DNA of 64,000 nt from Gemmatimonadales bacterium (GCA_041390145.1 JAWKQM010000004.1:223086-287085); one strand, 5' to 3'; shown: positions 24,915 to 35,856, numbered from the stretch's first letter. The notes: generated from the sequence alone by a model not told the origin. A program made the numbers and translations.

Positions 24915-24955
24915 CGGCTGTCGCCACTTCATTGCACCGATCCGGGAACTGACGC

Positions 24956-26185
<1,230 letters not shown>

Positions 26186-26224
26186 CGGCCCCCGCCGCCC
26201 GACCTGACACCGAGGACTCACATC

Positions 26225-27619
26225 GTGGCTTCATTCGACATCATCATCCTGGGCGGCGGCCCCGCCGGATATGTCTGCGCCATCCGCGCCGCCCAGCTCG
26301 GCCTGAGCACCGCCGTGGTCGAGAAGGACAAGCTCGGCGGCGTCTGCGTCAATATCGGCTGCATCCCCACCAAGGCGCTGCTGCACAGCGCGTCGTCGAT
26401 CCAGCTCATCCAGCACCAGGCCAAGGATCTCGGCATCGAAGTCGGCGGCGTCAAGACCGACTACGGCGTCGCCATGAAGCGGAGCCGCAAGGTGTCGGAA
26501 CAGAACTCCAAGGGCGTGGAGTTCCTGATGAAGAAGAACAAGGTGACCGTGATCAAGGGCACCGGCACGCTGCTCCCCGGCAAGAAGATCAAGGTCGGCG
26601 CCGACGTCTACGAGGCGAAGAAGGCCGTCGTCATCGCCACCGGCTCGCGGGTCAAGGGCATTCCGCAGATCGGGCTCGACATCAACAAGACCACCGTCAT
26701 CAGCTCCGACGAGGCGCTCTTCCTGGAGTCGGCGCCCAAGTCGATGATCGTCGTGGGTGCGGGCGCGGTCGGCTCGGAGTTCGCGGACATCTTCAACGCC
26801 TTCGGCACCAAGATCACGCTCGTGGAGGCGCTCCCGCGCATCCTCCCGATCGAAGACGCCGAGTGCTCCGACGCCCTGGCCAAGTCGTTCCGGAAGCGGG
26901 GGATCGACGTCATGGCCGGCGCCAAGGTGCTGAAAGCGACCGTCGGGAAGGATTCGGTTACGCTGGAGATCGAGTCAGGCGGGGAAAAGAAGTCGGTCAC
27001 CGCCGACAAGGTGCTGATGGCGGCCGGCCGTGCCGTGAACACCGAGAACATGGGCTTCAAGGAAGCCGGCGTGCAGTTGACCGACCGCGGCTTCGTGAAG
27101 GTGAACCTCGCCACGCTCGAGACGACCGCCCCCGGTGTGTACTGCATCGGCGACGTGGCCGGACCCCCGATGCTGGCCCACAAGGGGAGCCGGGAGGGGA
27201 TGGTCCTGGCGGAGTTGATTGCGGGTCACAAGCCGCACCCGATTCGCTACGACAACATTCCGAGCGTGACCTACTGCCACCCCGAAGTCGCCAGCATCGG
27301 CCTCACCGAGGAGCAGTGCAAGGAGAAAAAGCTCGACTACCAGGTCGGACGCTTCCCCTTCAGCGCCAACGGCCGGGCCCGCGCGACCAACGAGACCGAA
27401 GGATTCGTCAAGATCATCCGCGAGAAGAAGTACGGCGAAATCCTCGGCGCGCACATCGTCGGCGGGCACGCCTCCGAGATCATCCACGAGCTCGCGGTGG
27501 CCCGGGAAAACGAGTACACGGTCGAGGAAGTCGATCTGGCCATCCACGCCCATCCCACCCTGTCGGAGGCGATTGCCGAAGCGGCACTCGATTCGATGGG
27601 GAGGGTGATTCACACGTAG
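26225..27619 (+). CDS. lpdA: Dihydrolipoyl dehydrogenase (E3)
   Basis: A 464-residue flavoprotein that reoxidises dihydrolipoyl groups with NAD+. It has the FAD motif IILGGGPAGYVCAIRAAQLG, the redox disulfide GGVCVNIGCIPTKALL, the NAD-binding VVGAGAVGSEFADIFNAFG and the C-terminal HAHPTLSEA containing the catalytic His-Glu pair. Translation starts with GTG 26225. It completes the E1-E2-E3 set and can also serve 2-oxoglutarate dehydrogenase and glycine cleavage. Confidence 0.97.
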   Translation: MASFDIIILGGGPAGYVCAIRAAQLGLSTAVVEKDKLGGVCVNIGCIPTKALLHSASSIQLIQHQAKDLGIEVGGVKTDYGVAMKRSRKVSEQNSKGVEFLMKKNKVTVIKGTGTLLPGKKIKVGADVYEAKKAVVIATGSRVKGIPQIGLDINKTTVISSDEALFLESAPKSMIVVGAGAVGSEFADIFNAFGTKITLVEALPRILPIEDAECSDALAKSFRKRGIDVMAGAKVLKATVGKDSVTLEIESGGEKKSVTADKVLMAAGRAVNTENMGFKEAGVQLTDRGFVKVNLATLETTAPGVYCIGDVAGPPMLAHKGSREGMVLAELIAGHKPHPIRYDNIPSVTYCHPEVASIGLTEEQCKEKKLDYQVGRFPFSANGRARATNETEGFVKIIREKKYGEILGAHIVGGHASEIIHELAVARENEYTVEEVDLAIHAHPTLSEAIAEAALDSMGRVIHT

Positions 27620-27704
27620 GCCGGGCCGGGAGGCGGCGGGGTTGCGGGGCGGCACAAGCCCCGGCATCGACTGCCCCGCCGCCCCGCCGCCCCGCCTGTG
27701 CCTC

Positions 27705-28150
27705 ATGTCCGACCGCCCGGAACACTGGAATCCCCTCGCGCCCACCGAGGACTTCGTCCCGCTCGCCTGGACCTCGATCGGGTTCGGCATCCTCCTCGGC
27801 ACCGCCCTCGTCGCGGTGGTGCTCCTCGGCGTCCGCGCCCTCGTCGCGCAAGGCCCCCCCACCGACACACCGGATCCTGGCCAGCCCGCCGCCGTCCTCC
27901 TGATCTTCGGGACGCTCGGCGCCTGCGCGCTGGCGGGCATCTCCTGCTGGACCGCCATGGCGCCGGTGCCGACCTACCGGCGTGGCGGCCTCAGCATGGT
28001 CGCCGCGTTCGCCACCATCGTGATGGCGCTCTTGCTCGCCCCGTCAACGAACTCGCGGGCCCCGTCGGGCTCGGGGGAGTGGCGCTCGTCTGTGGCGCGC
28101 TGGCCTGGCGCCTGGGGAAGCGGATCCAGGCACTCCGGACGGAGCGGTGA
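27705..28150 (+). pseudogene. Small membrane protein gene with a frameshift
   Basis: From ATG 27705 the frame encodes MSDRPEHWNPLAPTEDF and three membrane segments, but after about position 28035 it turns into unlikely Ser/Trp/Arg-rich sequence. The neighbouring frame continues sensibly from there: RPVNELAGPVGLGGVALVCG, a fourth membrane segment, then RLGKRIQALRTER and a TGA at 28148-28150. That stop overlaps the lipB GTG as GTGA, matching the coupled style of nearby genes. So one base is lost (or two gained) near 28030-28050. It is either a real mutation or a sequence error. The family is not recognised. Confidence 0.65.
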
Positions 28151-28863
28151 CGCAGCGGCCCCTGCTCGTCGCCGATCTCGGACGCCGCCCCTACGGCGAC
28201 ACCCTCGAGCTCCAGCGCCGCCTGTGCCGGGCCCGGCAGACGGGAGCAATCACCGAGGACCTGCTGCTCCTCGTCGAGCACGAACCAGTGGTGACGCTGG
28301 GGAGAGGGACCAAGGAGTCGAGCCTTCCCCTGTCGCCCGACGCGATCCGCGAACGTGGCGTCGCGGTGTTCGAGGTCGAACGCGGCGGGGACGTGACCTT
28401 CCACGGACCCGGCCAGCTGGTGGGGTACCCGATCCTCGATCTCACGCATCACAAACAGGACCTGCACTGGTACCTGCGCGCCGTCGAGGAGGCGCTCATC
28501 GAGGCGCTCGGCGCTCTCGGCATTGCGGCGGAGCGGAATCCGGGGCTGACCGGCGTCTGGACAGGTGGACGGAAGATCGCGAGCATCGGGATCCATGTGA
28601 AACAGTGGGTGACGTTCCACGGATTCGCGCTGAACGTGTCCACCGACCTCGACTACTTCGACCTGATCGTGCCCTGCGGCATCCAGGGGGTCACGATGAC
28701 GAGTGTCGCGCGGGAGCTGGGAGCCGCCGCACCGCCCGACCTGATGGCCGTGACGCGCGACACGGTCACGGCGGCGTTCGGACGGGTCTTCGACCGCACG
28801 CCGCGCGCTGCCTCGCCGCATGAATGGGATCTGCCCGCGCCGGTCGTCGATTCGAACCGGTAG
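28147..28863 (+). CDS. lipB: Octanoyl-ACP:protein octanoyltransferase
   Basis: A 238-residue enzyme that moves octanoyl groups from acyl carrier protein to lipoyl domains, the step before LipA. It has the family signature RGGDVTFHGPGQLVGYPI, the catalytic lysine in GGRKIASIGIHV and the thioester cysteine in IVPCGIQGVTMTS. Start GTG 28147 overlaps the stop of the disrupted membrane gene. With lipA at the head of the cluster, this locus makes lipoyl cofactor on the very complex it encodes. Confidence 0.96.
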   Translation: MTQRPLLVADLGRRPYGDTLELQRRLCRARQTGAITEDLLLLVEHEPVVTLGRGTKESSLPLSPDAIRERGVAVFEVERGGDVTFHGPGQLVGYPILDLTHHKQDLHWYLRAVEEALIEALGALGIAAERNPGLTGVWTGGRKIASIGIHVKQWVTFHGFALNVSTDLDYFDLIVPCGIQGVTMTSVARELGAAAPPDLMAVTRDTVTAAFGRVFDRTPRAASPHEWDLPAPVVDSNR

Positions 28864-28901
28864 AGTTGCCTTTCGTGCGGTGCTCCACCAATCTCCAAGC
28901 C

Positions 28902-29384
28902 ATGGCGGACATTCCACCCAAACGCACGCCGCAGACCATCGCGGACGAGCGCGTGACGCAGTTGCTCCGGGCAGCCGACAGCTGGGCGTCCGACGTGCCG
29001 CCGGCGCTCACCCCCTCGGTCCGGGCGGTCTTCCTCCGGCTGGCCGAGATGATCGCCGACGCCCGCCACGAGCACCTGAACAATCCCGAGCCGCTCGATC
29101 CGGATGCCGGGAAGGCCCTCGACCTGATCGCCAAGCGGCTCCGCTCGCCGGCGGCCATTGGCGGGCTCGAGGCGGAACTCGAAGCGCTGTCGGCGCTTGA
29201 GCTGCGGGCCACGGGGTCGTGGGCCGTCGTCCCCTCGGCCCAGCTGGAATGGACCGCCACCGCCATCACCTACCTCGAGCAGCGCGCCGCATCCCTCCCC
29301 CCCGCAGACCGCCCTGGGGACTACTGGGCCGACGATCTCGTGGCGGGGGTCATCGCCTCCATCCGGGCGCTCGTCGCAGGCTGA
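28902..29384 (+). CDS. Hypothetical protein
   Basis: The 160-residue product (MADIPPKRTPQTIADERV...) is soluble and largely helical, with no signal peptide or recognised motif. Trp and Asp occur in a closing PGDYWADDLVAGVI segment. The ATG 28902 is chosen because the longer frame overlaps the lipB end and looks non-coding. It lies 38 bases after lipB and ends before a strong terminator, so it is probably the last gene of the PDH-lip transcript. Confidence 0.6.
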   Translation: MADIPPKRTPQTIADERVTQLLRAADSWASDVPPALTPSVRAVFLRLAEMIADARHEHLNNPEPLDPDAGKALDLIAKRLRSPAAIGGLEAELEALSALELRATGSWAVVPSAQLEWTATAITYLEQRAASLPPADRPGDYWADDLVAGVIASIRALVAG

Positions 29385-29399
29385 CGGGCCCCTGAACGC

Positions 29400-29435
29400 A
29401 GAAGCCCCCCGGCCTGAGGCCGGGGGGCTTCTTTG
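29400..29435. terminator. Strong terminator between convergent genes
   Basis: AGAAGCCCCCCGGCC pairs perfectly with GGCCGGGGGGCTTCT around the loop TGA (15 bp stem) and is followed by TTG. The A-rich side also permits action on the minus strand, where the dipeptidase gene ends at 29456. Confidence 0.88.
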
Positions 29436-29455
29436 CGGCTGGACCTGGGCCATCC

Positions 29456-30832
29456 TCACCGCTTGTTGGGTGTTTCCTCCGCCATCATCTCGAAGAACCG
29501 ACCGAACACCTTGATGCCGTCCCAGATCTGTTGGACGGCGATCTTCTCGTTCGGTGAGTGGAGGCCGTCGTCGGGGAGTCCGACGCCGGTCAGGAGCACC
29601 GGCGCCCCGGTCATGCCGAGCTTCGGGACGATTGGAATGGAGCCACCCGCCCGCACGGGAACGGTCTTCCGCCCCACGACCTCCTCGAACGCGCGATCGA
29701 GCACCTGGAACGCGGGGGCGGTCACGTCCACCTCCACCGGGTCGGCCCCGTGCAGCGCCCGGACCTCGACCTGGGCCCAGGTCGGTGCCAGCGCCTTGAC
29801 CGTCTTTTCGAGTGCCTCCTGCACGCCGTCGCGGGTCAGGCCCGGAACCAGCCGCAGGCTCACCTTGGCGGCGGCCTTGGCGGGAATGACCGTCTTGGCG
29901 CCGTCGCCGGTGAACCCGCCCATGATTCCGTGGATCTCGAAGGTCGGCAGCGCCCAGGTCCGCTCCAGGATCGAATACTCCTTCAACCCGGTGAGGGCGG
30001 TGCCGGTGATCTCCTCCTTCAGGTATTCCTGGACGTTGAAGGGGAGCCCCTTCCACGCCACGAGTTCCGCATCCGTCGGTGGGACGACCTGGTCGTAGAG
30101 CCCGCGGATATGAATCCGCCCGTCGACGCCCTTGAGGTCCATCAGCAGCCGGCAGAGCGCCTCGAGCGCGTTGGGGGCGACGCCGCCGTAGGTGCCGGAG
30201 TGCAGGTCGCGCTCCAGCGTCCGGAGATGGATCTCGGCGTAGCACATCCCGCGCAGCGCGGTATAGACGGCCGGGATGCCGGGGGCATAGTACCCCATGT
30301 CCGCCACGAGGACCGCATCGGCGTTGGTGCGCTCCGGCTCGAGGTTGAGCCGGTCGACGATCACGTCGCCCCCGCACTCCTCCTCGCCCTCGATGATGAA
30401 GTTGACGTTCAGCGGCGGGCGCCCGTCGGCGTCGAGCACCGACTCATAGGCCTTGAGGAGGGTGAAGACCTGCCCCTTGTCGTCCACCGCACCGCGGGCG
30501 TAGAGGTTGCCGTCCCGAATGGTCGGCTCGAACGCGGGCGAAATCCATTCGTCGAGCGGATCGGGCGGCTGCACGTCGTAGTGACCGTACACCAGCACCG
30601 TCGGCTTGCCGGGAACACGGGGACTCTCCGCCCAGACGATCGGATGCCCCTTCCCTTCCAGCAGGGTCACCTTGGCGCACTTCAGCCGCTTGAACTCCTC
30701 CATCAGCCAGTCGGCGGCCTTGCGGCAGTCGGCGGCGTTCGCGGGGAGGGTGCTCACACTGGGAATGCGCAGGAAGGAGAAGAGTTCGCCGAGGAGGCGC
30801 TTCTCTTCGCGGGCCACGAATCCGGTATCCAT
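29456..30832 (-). CDS. M20 family dipeptidase
   Basis: A 458-residue zinc metallopeptidase of the ArgE/DapE/CPG2-type M20 family. Visible metal-site motifs are YGHYDVQPPDPLDEW (His and Asp), ARGAVDDKGQ with the bridging Asp, and the catalytic Glu pair in IEGEEECGGD. A dimerisation domain follows. The long insert and overall length fit the dipeptidase/carnosinase-like subfamily, which cuts dipeptides in the cytoplasm. The ATG 30832 is chosen because the protein begins MDTGFVAREEK with family-like sequence; earlier in-frame starts overlap the divergent promoter area. Confidence 0.92.
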   Translation of the reverse strand: MDTGFVAREEKRLLGELFSFLRIPSVSTLPANAADCRKAADWLMEEFKRLKCAKVTLLEGKGHPIVWAESPRVPGKPTVLVYGHYDVQPPDPLDEWISPAFEPTIRDGNLYARGAVDDKGQVFTLLKAYESVLDADGRPPLNVNFIIEGEEECGGDVIVDRLNLEPERTNADAVLVADMGYYAPGIPAVYTALRGMCYAEIHLRTLERDLHSGTYGGVAPNALEALCRLLMDLKGVDGRIHIRGLYDQVVPPTDAELVAWKGLPFNVQEYLKEEITGTALTGLKEYSILERTWALPTFEIHGIMGGFTGDGAKTVIPAKAAAKVSLRLVPGLTRDGVQEALEKTVKALAPTWAQVEVRALHGADPVEVDVTAPAFQVLDRAFEEVVGRKTVPVRAGGSIPIVPKLGMTGAPVLLTGVGLPDDGLHSPNEKIAVQQIWDGIKVFGRFFEMMAEETPNKR

Positions 30833-30978
30833 AGGGGAAACGTCCTCGGAAAAGCTGACGGTTGCGAGCGGGCGTAACTGACGAAAGGTACACCGAACAG
30901 GACGGTGCGCGAGGGCCCGCCCTGGAGCCGGCAAATTCCCCCTCTGGCGCGATTCGATCTTGCCGATACATTCGCCAG

Positions 30979-32091
30979 ATGTTCACGACGTCACAGTTCC
31001 GCGTGTTTGCCACCGAGCCCAGTGAGCGTGCCCTGGCCCGGGCGCGGCACCTCCTCCGCGACGCCTCCCTCGATGAGGCGGAGGAGGCGTACCTCGAACT
31101 CATCGACCGGCAGCCCGACCTCAAACTGGCGTGGTGTGAGTACTTCGAAATGCTCCGCGGGCAGCGGCGTTTCGAGGAGGCCCTGGCCCTCTCGGCCCAG
31201 GCCGCCGACCAGTTCGGTGAATCCGCCCTCCCGCTGGCCCTCAAGGGCGCGGCCATGGTGGAACTCGGCCGCTACCGCGAGGGGCTCGTGGCGCTCGAAC
31301 AGGCCGCGGCCCGGAATCCCGACTTTGCGATGGTCTGGCACGAGGCCGGCTACGCCGCCTACCGCCTCGGCGAGCACGACCGTGCGCTGCTGGCCCTCGA
31401 CCGCGCCTTTGCCCTCGAACCGCACAGCGGCACCCTGCACCTTCGCGGAAAGATCCTCCGGGGCGCGGGCCGATACCTGGCCGCGGAGGTGGCGTTCAGC
31501 GGGGCCGTCGAGTCGGCCGAGTATCCCGAGCAGCGGGCAGAAGCCGAACGGCAGGTGGCCATCACCCGCCGGTATGCGGCGTTTGCCGGGCGCCGGCCCG
31601 CGGAGCTCACCTCCACGCAGCGCTGGTTCGGCGACCACGGCGCCTCGCTCCTTACGCGCGCGAACGGCGAGCATCATCCCTCCCCGGAGCGGCTGGTCCA
31701 GGAATTCATCACCGTCGTACGGGAAGAAGAGTGGCGCTTCACGCACCTGATCACGACCGATGAATGGGACGGCTGGGTGGCCCTGGCGGCGGCGCTGGAG
31801 TTGCCTGGACACGACGGGAAGTCGCTTCCACCCGACGCGATCCCGCTGGTGGTGGGCCTGCGGCCGGGCGGTGTGGGCTCGAGCTGGGCGCTCGCCAACC
31901 GGCAGGTCCTGCGGAGCGAGGAAGGCCTGACGTTCAGCGTCTTCCAGCCGCTCTCGGGGCCGGTGGCCGACGTCGCAGGCATCCTGGAAGGGTCTGGCCG
32001 GGTGCGGGTCGATCTGGGTGTCGCCGAGGAGGCGATTCGGCATCCGCAGAGCAGGCTCCGCGGCCGCCGCCTACGGGCTCACAGCGCCTGA
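30979..32091 (+). CDS. Tetratricopeptide repeat protein
   Basis: The 370-residue soluble protein has at least four to five TPR-like helical pairs between residues 20 and 200, for example SLDEAEEAYLELIDRQPDLK and EHDRALLALDRAFALEPHSG. The C-terminal half (residues about 215-360) is a mixed alpha/beta region without a recognised family. It probably mediates protein contacts. The ATG 30979 puts the TPRs close to the start. The 3' end overlaps the convergent aminopeptidase gene by 21 bases. Confidence 0.78.
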   Translation: MFTTSQFRVFATEPSERALARARHLLRDASLDEAEEAYLELIDRQPDLKLAWCEYFEMLRGQRRFEEALALSAQAADQFGESALPLALKGAAMVELGRYREGLVALEQAAARNPDFAMVWHEAGYAAYRLGEHDRALLALDRAFALEPHSGTLHLRGKILRGAGRYLAAEVAFSGAVESAEYPEQRAEAERQVAITRRYAAFAGRRPAELTSTQRWFGDHGASLLTRANGEHHPSPERLVQEFITVVREEEWRFTHLITTDEWDGWVALAAALELPGHDGKSLPPDAIPLVVGLRPGGVGSSWALANRQVLRSEEGLTFSVFQPLSGPVADVAGILEGSGRVRVDLGVAEEAIRHPQSRLRGRRLRAHSA

Positions 32092-33177
32092 GTCGGTGGC
32101 CGTACTGGGCCGCAGTGCGGCTTCCAGCCGGCTCCAGGCGCTGTCCCCCTCCACTCCCGCCACCACCACCTTGAGCCGCTCCACGGCCAACCGAATGTCC
32201 CCCCCGTTCTGCTGGTACCACTCCTCAAAGAGCGCCGAGCGCGTCCGGTAGATGCGGGCGGCGATCAACCGCGCGTTGTTGACCGGCCGCTCGGCCATGC
32301 GCCCCACCCGGATGGTCCGCAATTCCCCACCCACAGGCCCCTCGAGCTGTTCGCGCGCCCAGCGCCCCGCCTCCGACCTTCCGTCGGCCAGCGCCGCGGA
32401 ATCGGGGTGCGAGTTGTACAAGGTGTCGAGCCGCGCCGCGAGCGCGTCGTAGAAGGAGCCGAGCACCAGCTCATCGTGCCAGCGGTCTGCCGCGCGCCGC
32501 GCGTGCGTGCTGTCCGCCCGTTCGAGGAAGAACGCCTGTGCGGTCCGGTAGCCGACCAGCTGGGCGAAGGTCTCGTTGAACGGCGTCGCGCTCTTCACAT
32601 AGAGGGTGTTGTGCGCCACCTCGTGAAAGACGAGCGCGGCGATCTCCACCGAGTCGCCCCCCAGCGCGGTGGACAGCAGGGGGTCGTTGAACCAGCCCAG
32701 GGTCGAGAAGGCACCGGAGGGCCGGAGGTAGGTGTCGAGCCCGCGGGCATCGAGTTTCGCCACCTCCTTGGCGGCCATCTTCGGATCGAAGAACCCCTTG
32801 TAGGGCACGCGACCCACGATCGGATACTTCCACGTCACGGGGCAGAGGCAATCGGGAGGCGAGGCGGACAGCACGAGCAGCAGGGTGTCACGCCCGACGT
32901 CGGTGTACTGGGTAAAGGTCTTGTCGGCTTCGAGTCCGAAACCGGCGGCCGCGTCCCGTGCCTCGAGCACCAGCTCGAGCTGGCCGCGGACGACGGGGTC
33001 GAGATCGGGATTCCGGAGCACCTTCTCGATCGGCTTCCGGTCGGTGAGAATCTGGGTTTCCTCGAGCCCGGCCCTGGTCAGGTAGCGCACTTCGCTGCTG
33101 GCCACGTACGCCGTGCTGAAGCCGACCATCAGGGCGGCCACGATCGCGACGATCACGCGAGCAGGGCTCCAGCGCAT
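32071..33177 (-). CDS. Predicted aminopeptidase of the COG4324 type
   Basis: A 368-residue protein with an N-terminal membrane anchor (VIVAIVAALMVGFSTAYVA). It carries the gluzincin-like motif FHEVAHNTLYVKSATPFNETFAQLVG, in which HEVAH plus a downstream NETFA Glu would bind zinc; this arrangement is typical of the putative aminopeptidase family PF10023. It also shows the family's PPDCLCPVTWKYPIVGRVPYKGFF stretch. The active site should face the periplasm. It is the third gene of a minus-strand unit after the surface protease and the PorV/PorQ-like barrel. Confidence 0.85.
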   Translation of the reverse strand: MRWSPARVIVAIVAALMVGFSTAYVASSEVRYLTRAGLEETQILTDRKPIEKVLRNPDLDPVVRGQLELVLEARDAAAGFGLEADKTFTQYTDVGRDTLLLVLSASPPDCLCPVTWKYPIVGRVPYKGFFDPKMAAKEVAKLDARGLDTYLRPSGAFSTLGWFNDPLLSTALGGDSVEIAALVFHEVAHNTLYVKSATPFNETFAQLVGYRTAQAFFLERADSTHARRAADRWHDELVLGSFYDALAARLDTLYNSHPDSAALADGRSEAGRWAREQLEGPVGGELRTIRVGRMAERPVNNARLIAARIYRTRSALFEEWYQQNGGDIRLAVERLKVVVAGVEGDSAWSRLEAALRPSTATDSGAVSP

Positions 33178-33184
33178 CGTGTCC

Positions 33185-34054
33185 TCACGGTGTCAGGCGC
33201 AAGCCGAACGAATGGACGGCGTCGCCGAAGAGGTTCTTGGCCTGGTAGGAGTAGTCGAGACCGAGCCGACCGAGCACGACGCCGCCGCCAACGGTCCAGC
33301 GGCCACCCCCCGACCCGAGGGGGGGAGGTCCGTACCCGGTGCGGAGCACCACCCCCACGCCATTCAGCACCGCGCCGCCCTCCACGCCCACCAGAAACCG
33401 GGTCGATTGCCCCTCGGTCCAGACCCACTCGATGGTACCCAGGAGCCGGCCGGTCCCCTGCGGGTCGACGAAGTTCAGCAGGTAACCGAAATGGGTGGCG
33501 GTCGGCAGCTCGACGCCGAGCCCGGAAATGTTCTTGTTGCCGACGCTCTGGACCGAGACGGCCAGCGCCATGATGTCGAACACCGCGATGGTGAACCCGG
33601 CATCCGTGGTGAAGGCCCGGTTGACCTGGCCGCTGGTGTCGGTCACGGAGACGTACCGCCCCGAGAGCCCAAGCGCGAGGAGGCCGTAGCGGTAATCGGC
33701 GGACCCGACCCAGGTCACGTTGTCGGCATAGGCGGAGGTGTCGGGCAGCAGCAGGTAGGCGGCGCCGGCCCCGAAATTGAACTGCCCGACACGAAACGCC
33801 CCCGCCCCCTGCCAGAGATTCGCGCCGGCCGGCATCGGGCTGAAGGCGCCCTCGAGGCTGAGCACCTTGATGGTGGCCAGCCCGGACGGATTGATGAAGA
33901 CGCTGCCGGCATCCCCGACGAGGGCCACGCCGACCCCGGCCATTGCCGCCGAACGCGTGGACGGCGGGAGCACGTTGACGACCGACGCCGGCGCCTGCGC
34001 ATTGACAGGTGCCGCGAGGGCCGCGGCGAGGGCGGCCAGGACGAGGTGCCGCAC
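33185..34054 (-). CDS. PorV/PorQ-like (FadL-superfamily) outer-membrane protein
   Basis: The 289-residue protein has a signal peptide ending in PVNAQ. The mature start LPPSTRSAAMAGVGVALVGD followed by SVFINPSGLA is the hallmark of PorV/PorQ and other FadL-superfamily barrels, where the N-terminal hatch contains an INPAGLA-like motif. These barrels transport hydrophobic compounds or, as PorV, assist type IX secretion. No other type IX gene is in the window, so a general role is safer. It starts (GTG) 11 bases after the protease stop and ends seven bases before the aminopeptidase start. Confidence 0.8.
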   Translation of the reverse strand: MRHLVLAALAAALAAPVNAQAPASVVNVLPPSTRSAAMAGVGVALVGDAGSVFINPSGLATIKVLSLEGAFSPMPAGANLWQGAGAFRVGQFNFGAGAAYLLLPDTSAYADNVTWVGSADYRYGLLALGLSGRYVSVTDTSGQVNRAFTTDAGFTIAVFDIMALAVSVQSVGNKNISGLGVELPTATHFGYLLNFVDPQGTGRLLGTIEWVWTEGQSTRFLVGVEGGAVLNGVGVVLRTGYGPPPLGSGGGRWTVGGGVVLGRLGLDYSYQAKNLFGDAVHSFGLRLTP

Positions 34055-34065
34055 CGGGAGCGCCG

Positions 34066-35790
34066 TCAGCGAATCCGCACCACGCCGAAGCGCACGCCAC
34101 GGTCGTCGGGGAAGGCGTCGCCGCTCTTCCGCGCCAGCACGACGTCGACGGCGCCGGCGTTGGCGGCCTGAAGGACACGGAGGTGCCGGCCCGATCCGCC
34201 GCGGAGCGTCCCGGTCCGATTGTAGGCACCAGTCGTGCTGTCGGGGCGAAGCGGATATTCCCTCGGGATCAGGTCGGGGCGCTGGGCGTTCAGGGTGTCA
34301 TAGACGTACCGGAAATCCCAGCTGGAATACTGCAGACGCGGATCTGCCGGCGTGAACCCCGGGAGATTGTCGAGGTAGTTGCTCAGCTGCCAGAGCGGGA
34401 CCAGCTCACTCATCGCGGCGCCGGTCGCCGCCTGCACGTTGGCGCTGCCGAGCAGCGTCGTCCCGACGAGCTTCCGGGTGAGGCTCGTCCCCAGCGAGTC
34501 GGTCGCGTAGTGATCCGCGAGCCAGCGAACGAACAGCCAGTTGGCGCCGCGTTCCTCGAGCGTGCCGGTCGAACTGCTCGGCGTAATGAGGAAGTGCGCC
34601 TCAGGATCGAGCAGGTAGTCGTTGGCGTTGAGCAGGTCGGGAATCGTGAACTGGACCAGGCGCGTCGAGGCGAGCCCCTGCCCGGGCCCGTTGCCGAGGA
34701 GGCGCCCGCCAAGTTCTTCGGCAAAGTGCGACAGCCCCTCGTTCAGCCAGACTTCCTCCCCGTTCACCCCCGGCCGGGCCAGGACATGCTGGTTGTACGA
34801 GATCATGTGCTGGAATTCGTGAATGAACACCGGGGCGATCTGCTGCTTCACGTACGTCGCGGACACCGCGCAGCTGCCGGTGCTGTTGGGCACCAGGCCG
34901 TAGAAGATTTCCGCCTCGTTCGAACCGGGATTGCTCACGCTGAGCGGGAGGAGGTCGCCGCCGTAAAAGAAGCCGAGGATGATGCCGCCACTGCTGCAGG
35001 TCCCGCTGAGGTCGTTGACGGCATCGGTCAGCAAGAAGATGACCTTGCCGTTCCCGTCGATGTCCGACTCCCGGCCAAACGCGGTGGTGTCGATCTCGTA
35101 CATGTTCGGCGCTGTCCCGGCCACGCCGCCGTCAAAGAGCAGACCGAGGGTGTCGATGTCCGCCTGGGTGAACCCGTTCGGGGGGACAACGTCGTCGAGG
35201 AAGATGGCGCCCTTGGGACCGACGTACTTGGCGGTCGCGATCACCGTCTTGAAGGAGGTGCAGGAGGTGTTCCCGCACACCTTGAAGGTGTCCTTGACGC
35301 CGACCACCGGCGGGGGTGAGGCCAAGCGGGGGGCGCCGGCGCCGAATCGCGCCCCCGGCTCCGCGGCAAGCGCCCGCTCCCGCTGCCGGAGCATCGCGTG
35401 GAACTCCTCGGCGGTGGATGGCTGGCGCCACGCCTCCAGGAGCGGGGAGGAGATCCCGGACCCGGCCGCAGGCGCGTTGAGAGTCCCGCTCAGGCCACCC
35501 TGCAGTGCGTAGTCAACCGTGATGCCGGCGGAGCTCACCTGACCCGCCGCCGACAGGGCGGCGACGAGGTACTCGGCGCCCCCCGCGCCCGCCTCAGGAA
35601 ACCGGATACACCCTTCCGAGCCGGCCGGATTGATGATCCGGTATTCGCCGGCGTTGATGACCGTCGGTGCCGGGCCCGGGCTGCAGCTGAGGGTAGGCGT
35701 GGTCGGGCCGGTGCCGCCGTCCCCGCTCGAGCAGGCCGCTGCCGCGGTGAGGAGCAGCGGGAGGAAATACCGGGGGTGCAAAGGCGTCAC
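34066..35790 (-). CDS. Surface lipoprotein zinc metalloprotease-like protein
   Basis: A 574-residue exported lipoprotein: GTG 35790, hydrophobic leader and lipobox AAAC (Cys 20), followed by a flexible SSGDGGTGPTTPT linker. In the centre is a zinc site HEFQHMISYNQH with a downstream NEGLSHFAEELGG containing the third ligand Glu, the gluzincin pattern of immune-inhibitor-like and other secreted peptidases. Upstream, VCGNTSCTSF may form a disulfide. Its substrates are unknown. It opens a three-gene minus-strand unit of envelope proteins. Confidence 0.8.
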   Translation of the reverse strand: MTPLHPRYFLPLLLTAAAACSSGDGGTGPTTPTLSCSPGPAPTVINAGEYRIINPAGSEGCIRFPEAGAGGAEYLVAALSAAGQVSSAGITVDYALQGGLSGTLNAPAAGSGISSPLLEAWRQPSTAEEFHAMLRQRERALAAEPGARFGAGAPRLASPPPVVGVKDTFKVCGNTSCTSFKTVIATAKYVGPKGAIFLDDVVPPNGFTQADIDTLGLLFDGGVAGTAPNMYEIDTTAFGRESDIDGNGKVIFLLTDAVNDLSGTCSSGGIILGFFYGGDLLPLSVSNPGSNEAEIFYGLVPNSTGSCAVSATYVKQQIAPVFIHEFQHMISYNQHVLARPGVNGEEVWLNEGLSHFAEELGGRLLGNGPGQGLASTRLVQFTIPDLLNANDYLLDPEAHFLITPSSSTGTLEERGANWLFVRWLADHYATDSLGTSLTRKLVGTTLLGSANVQAATGAAMSELVPLWQLSNYLDNLPGFTPADPRLQYSSWDFRYVYDTLNAQRPDLIPREYPLRPDSTTGAYNRTGTLRGGSGRHLRVLQAANAGAVDVVLARKSGDAFPDDRGVRFGVVRIR

Positions 35791-35856
35791 GGGTGTGGCT
35801 CCAGGGCGCTGTCTGGGGGAGGGGATAGGGTGCAAAATAAGGCGGCACAACGGCTT

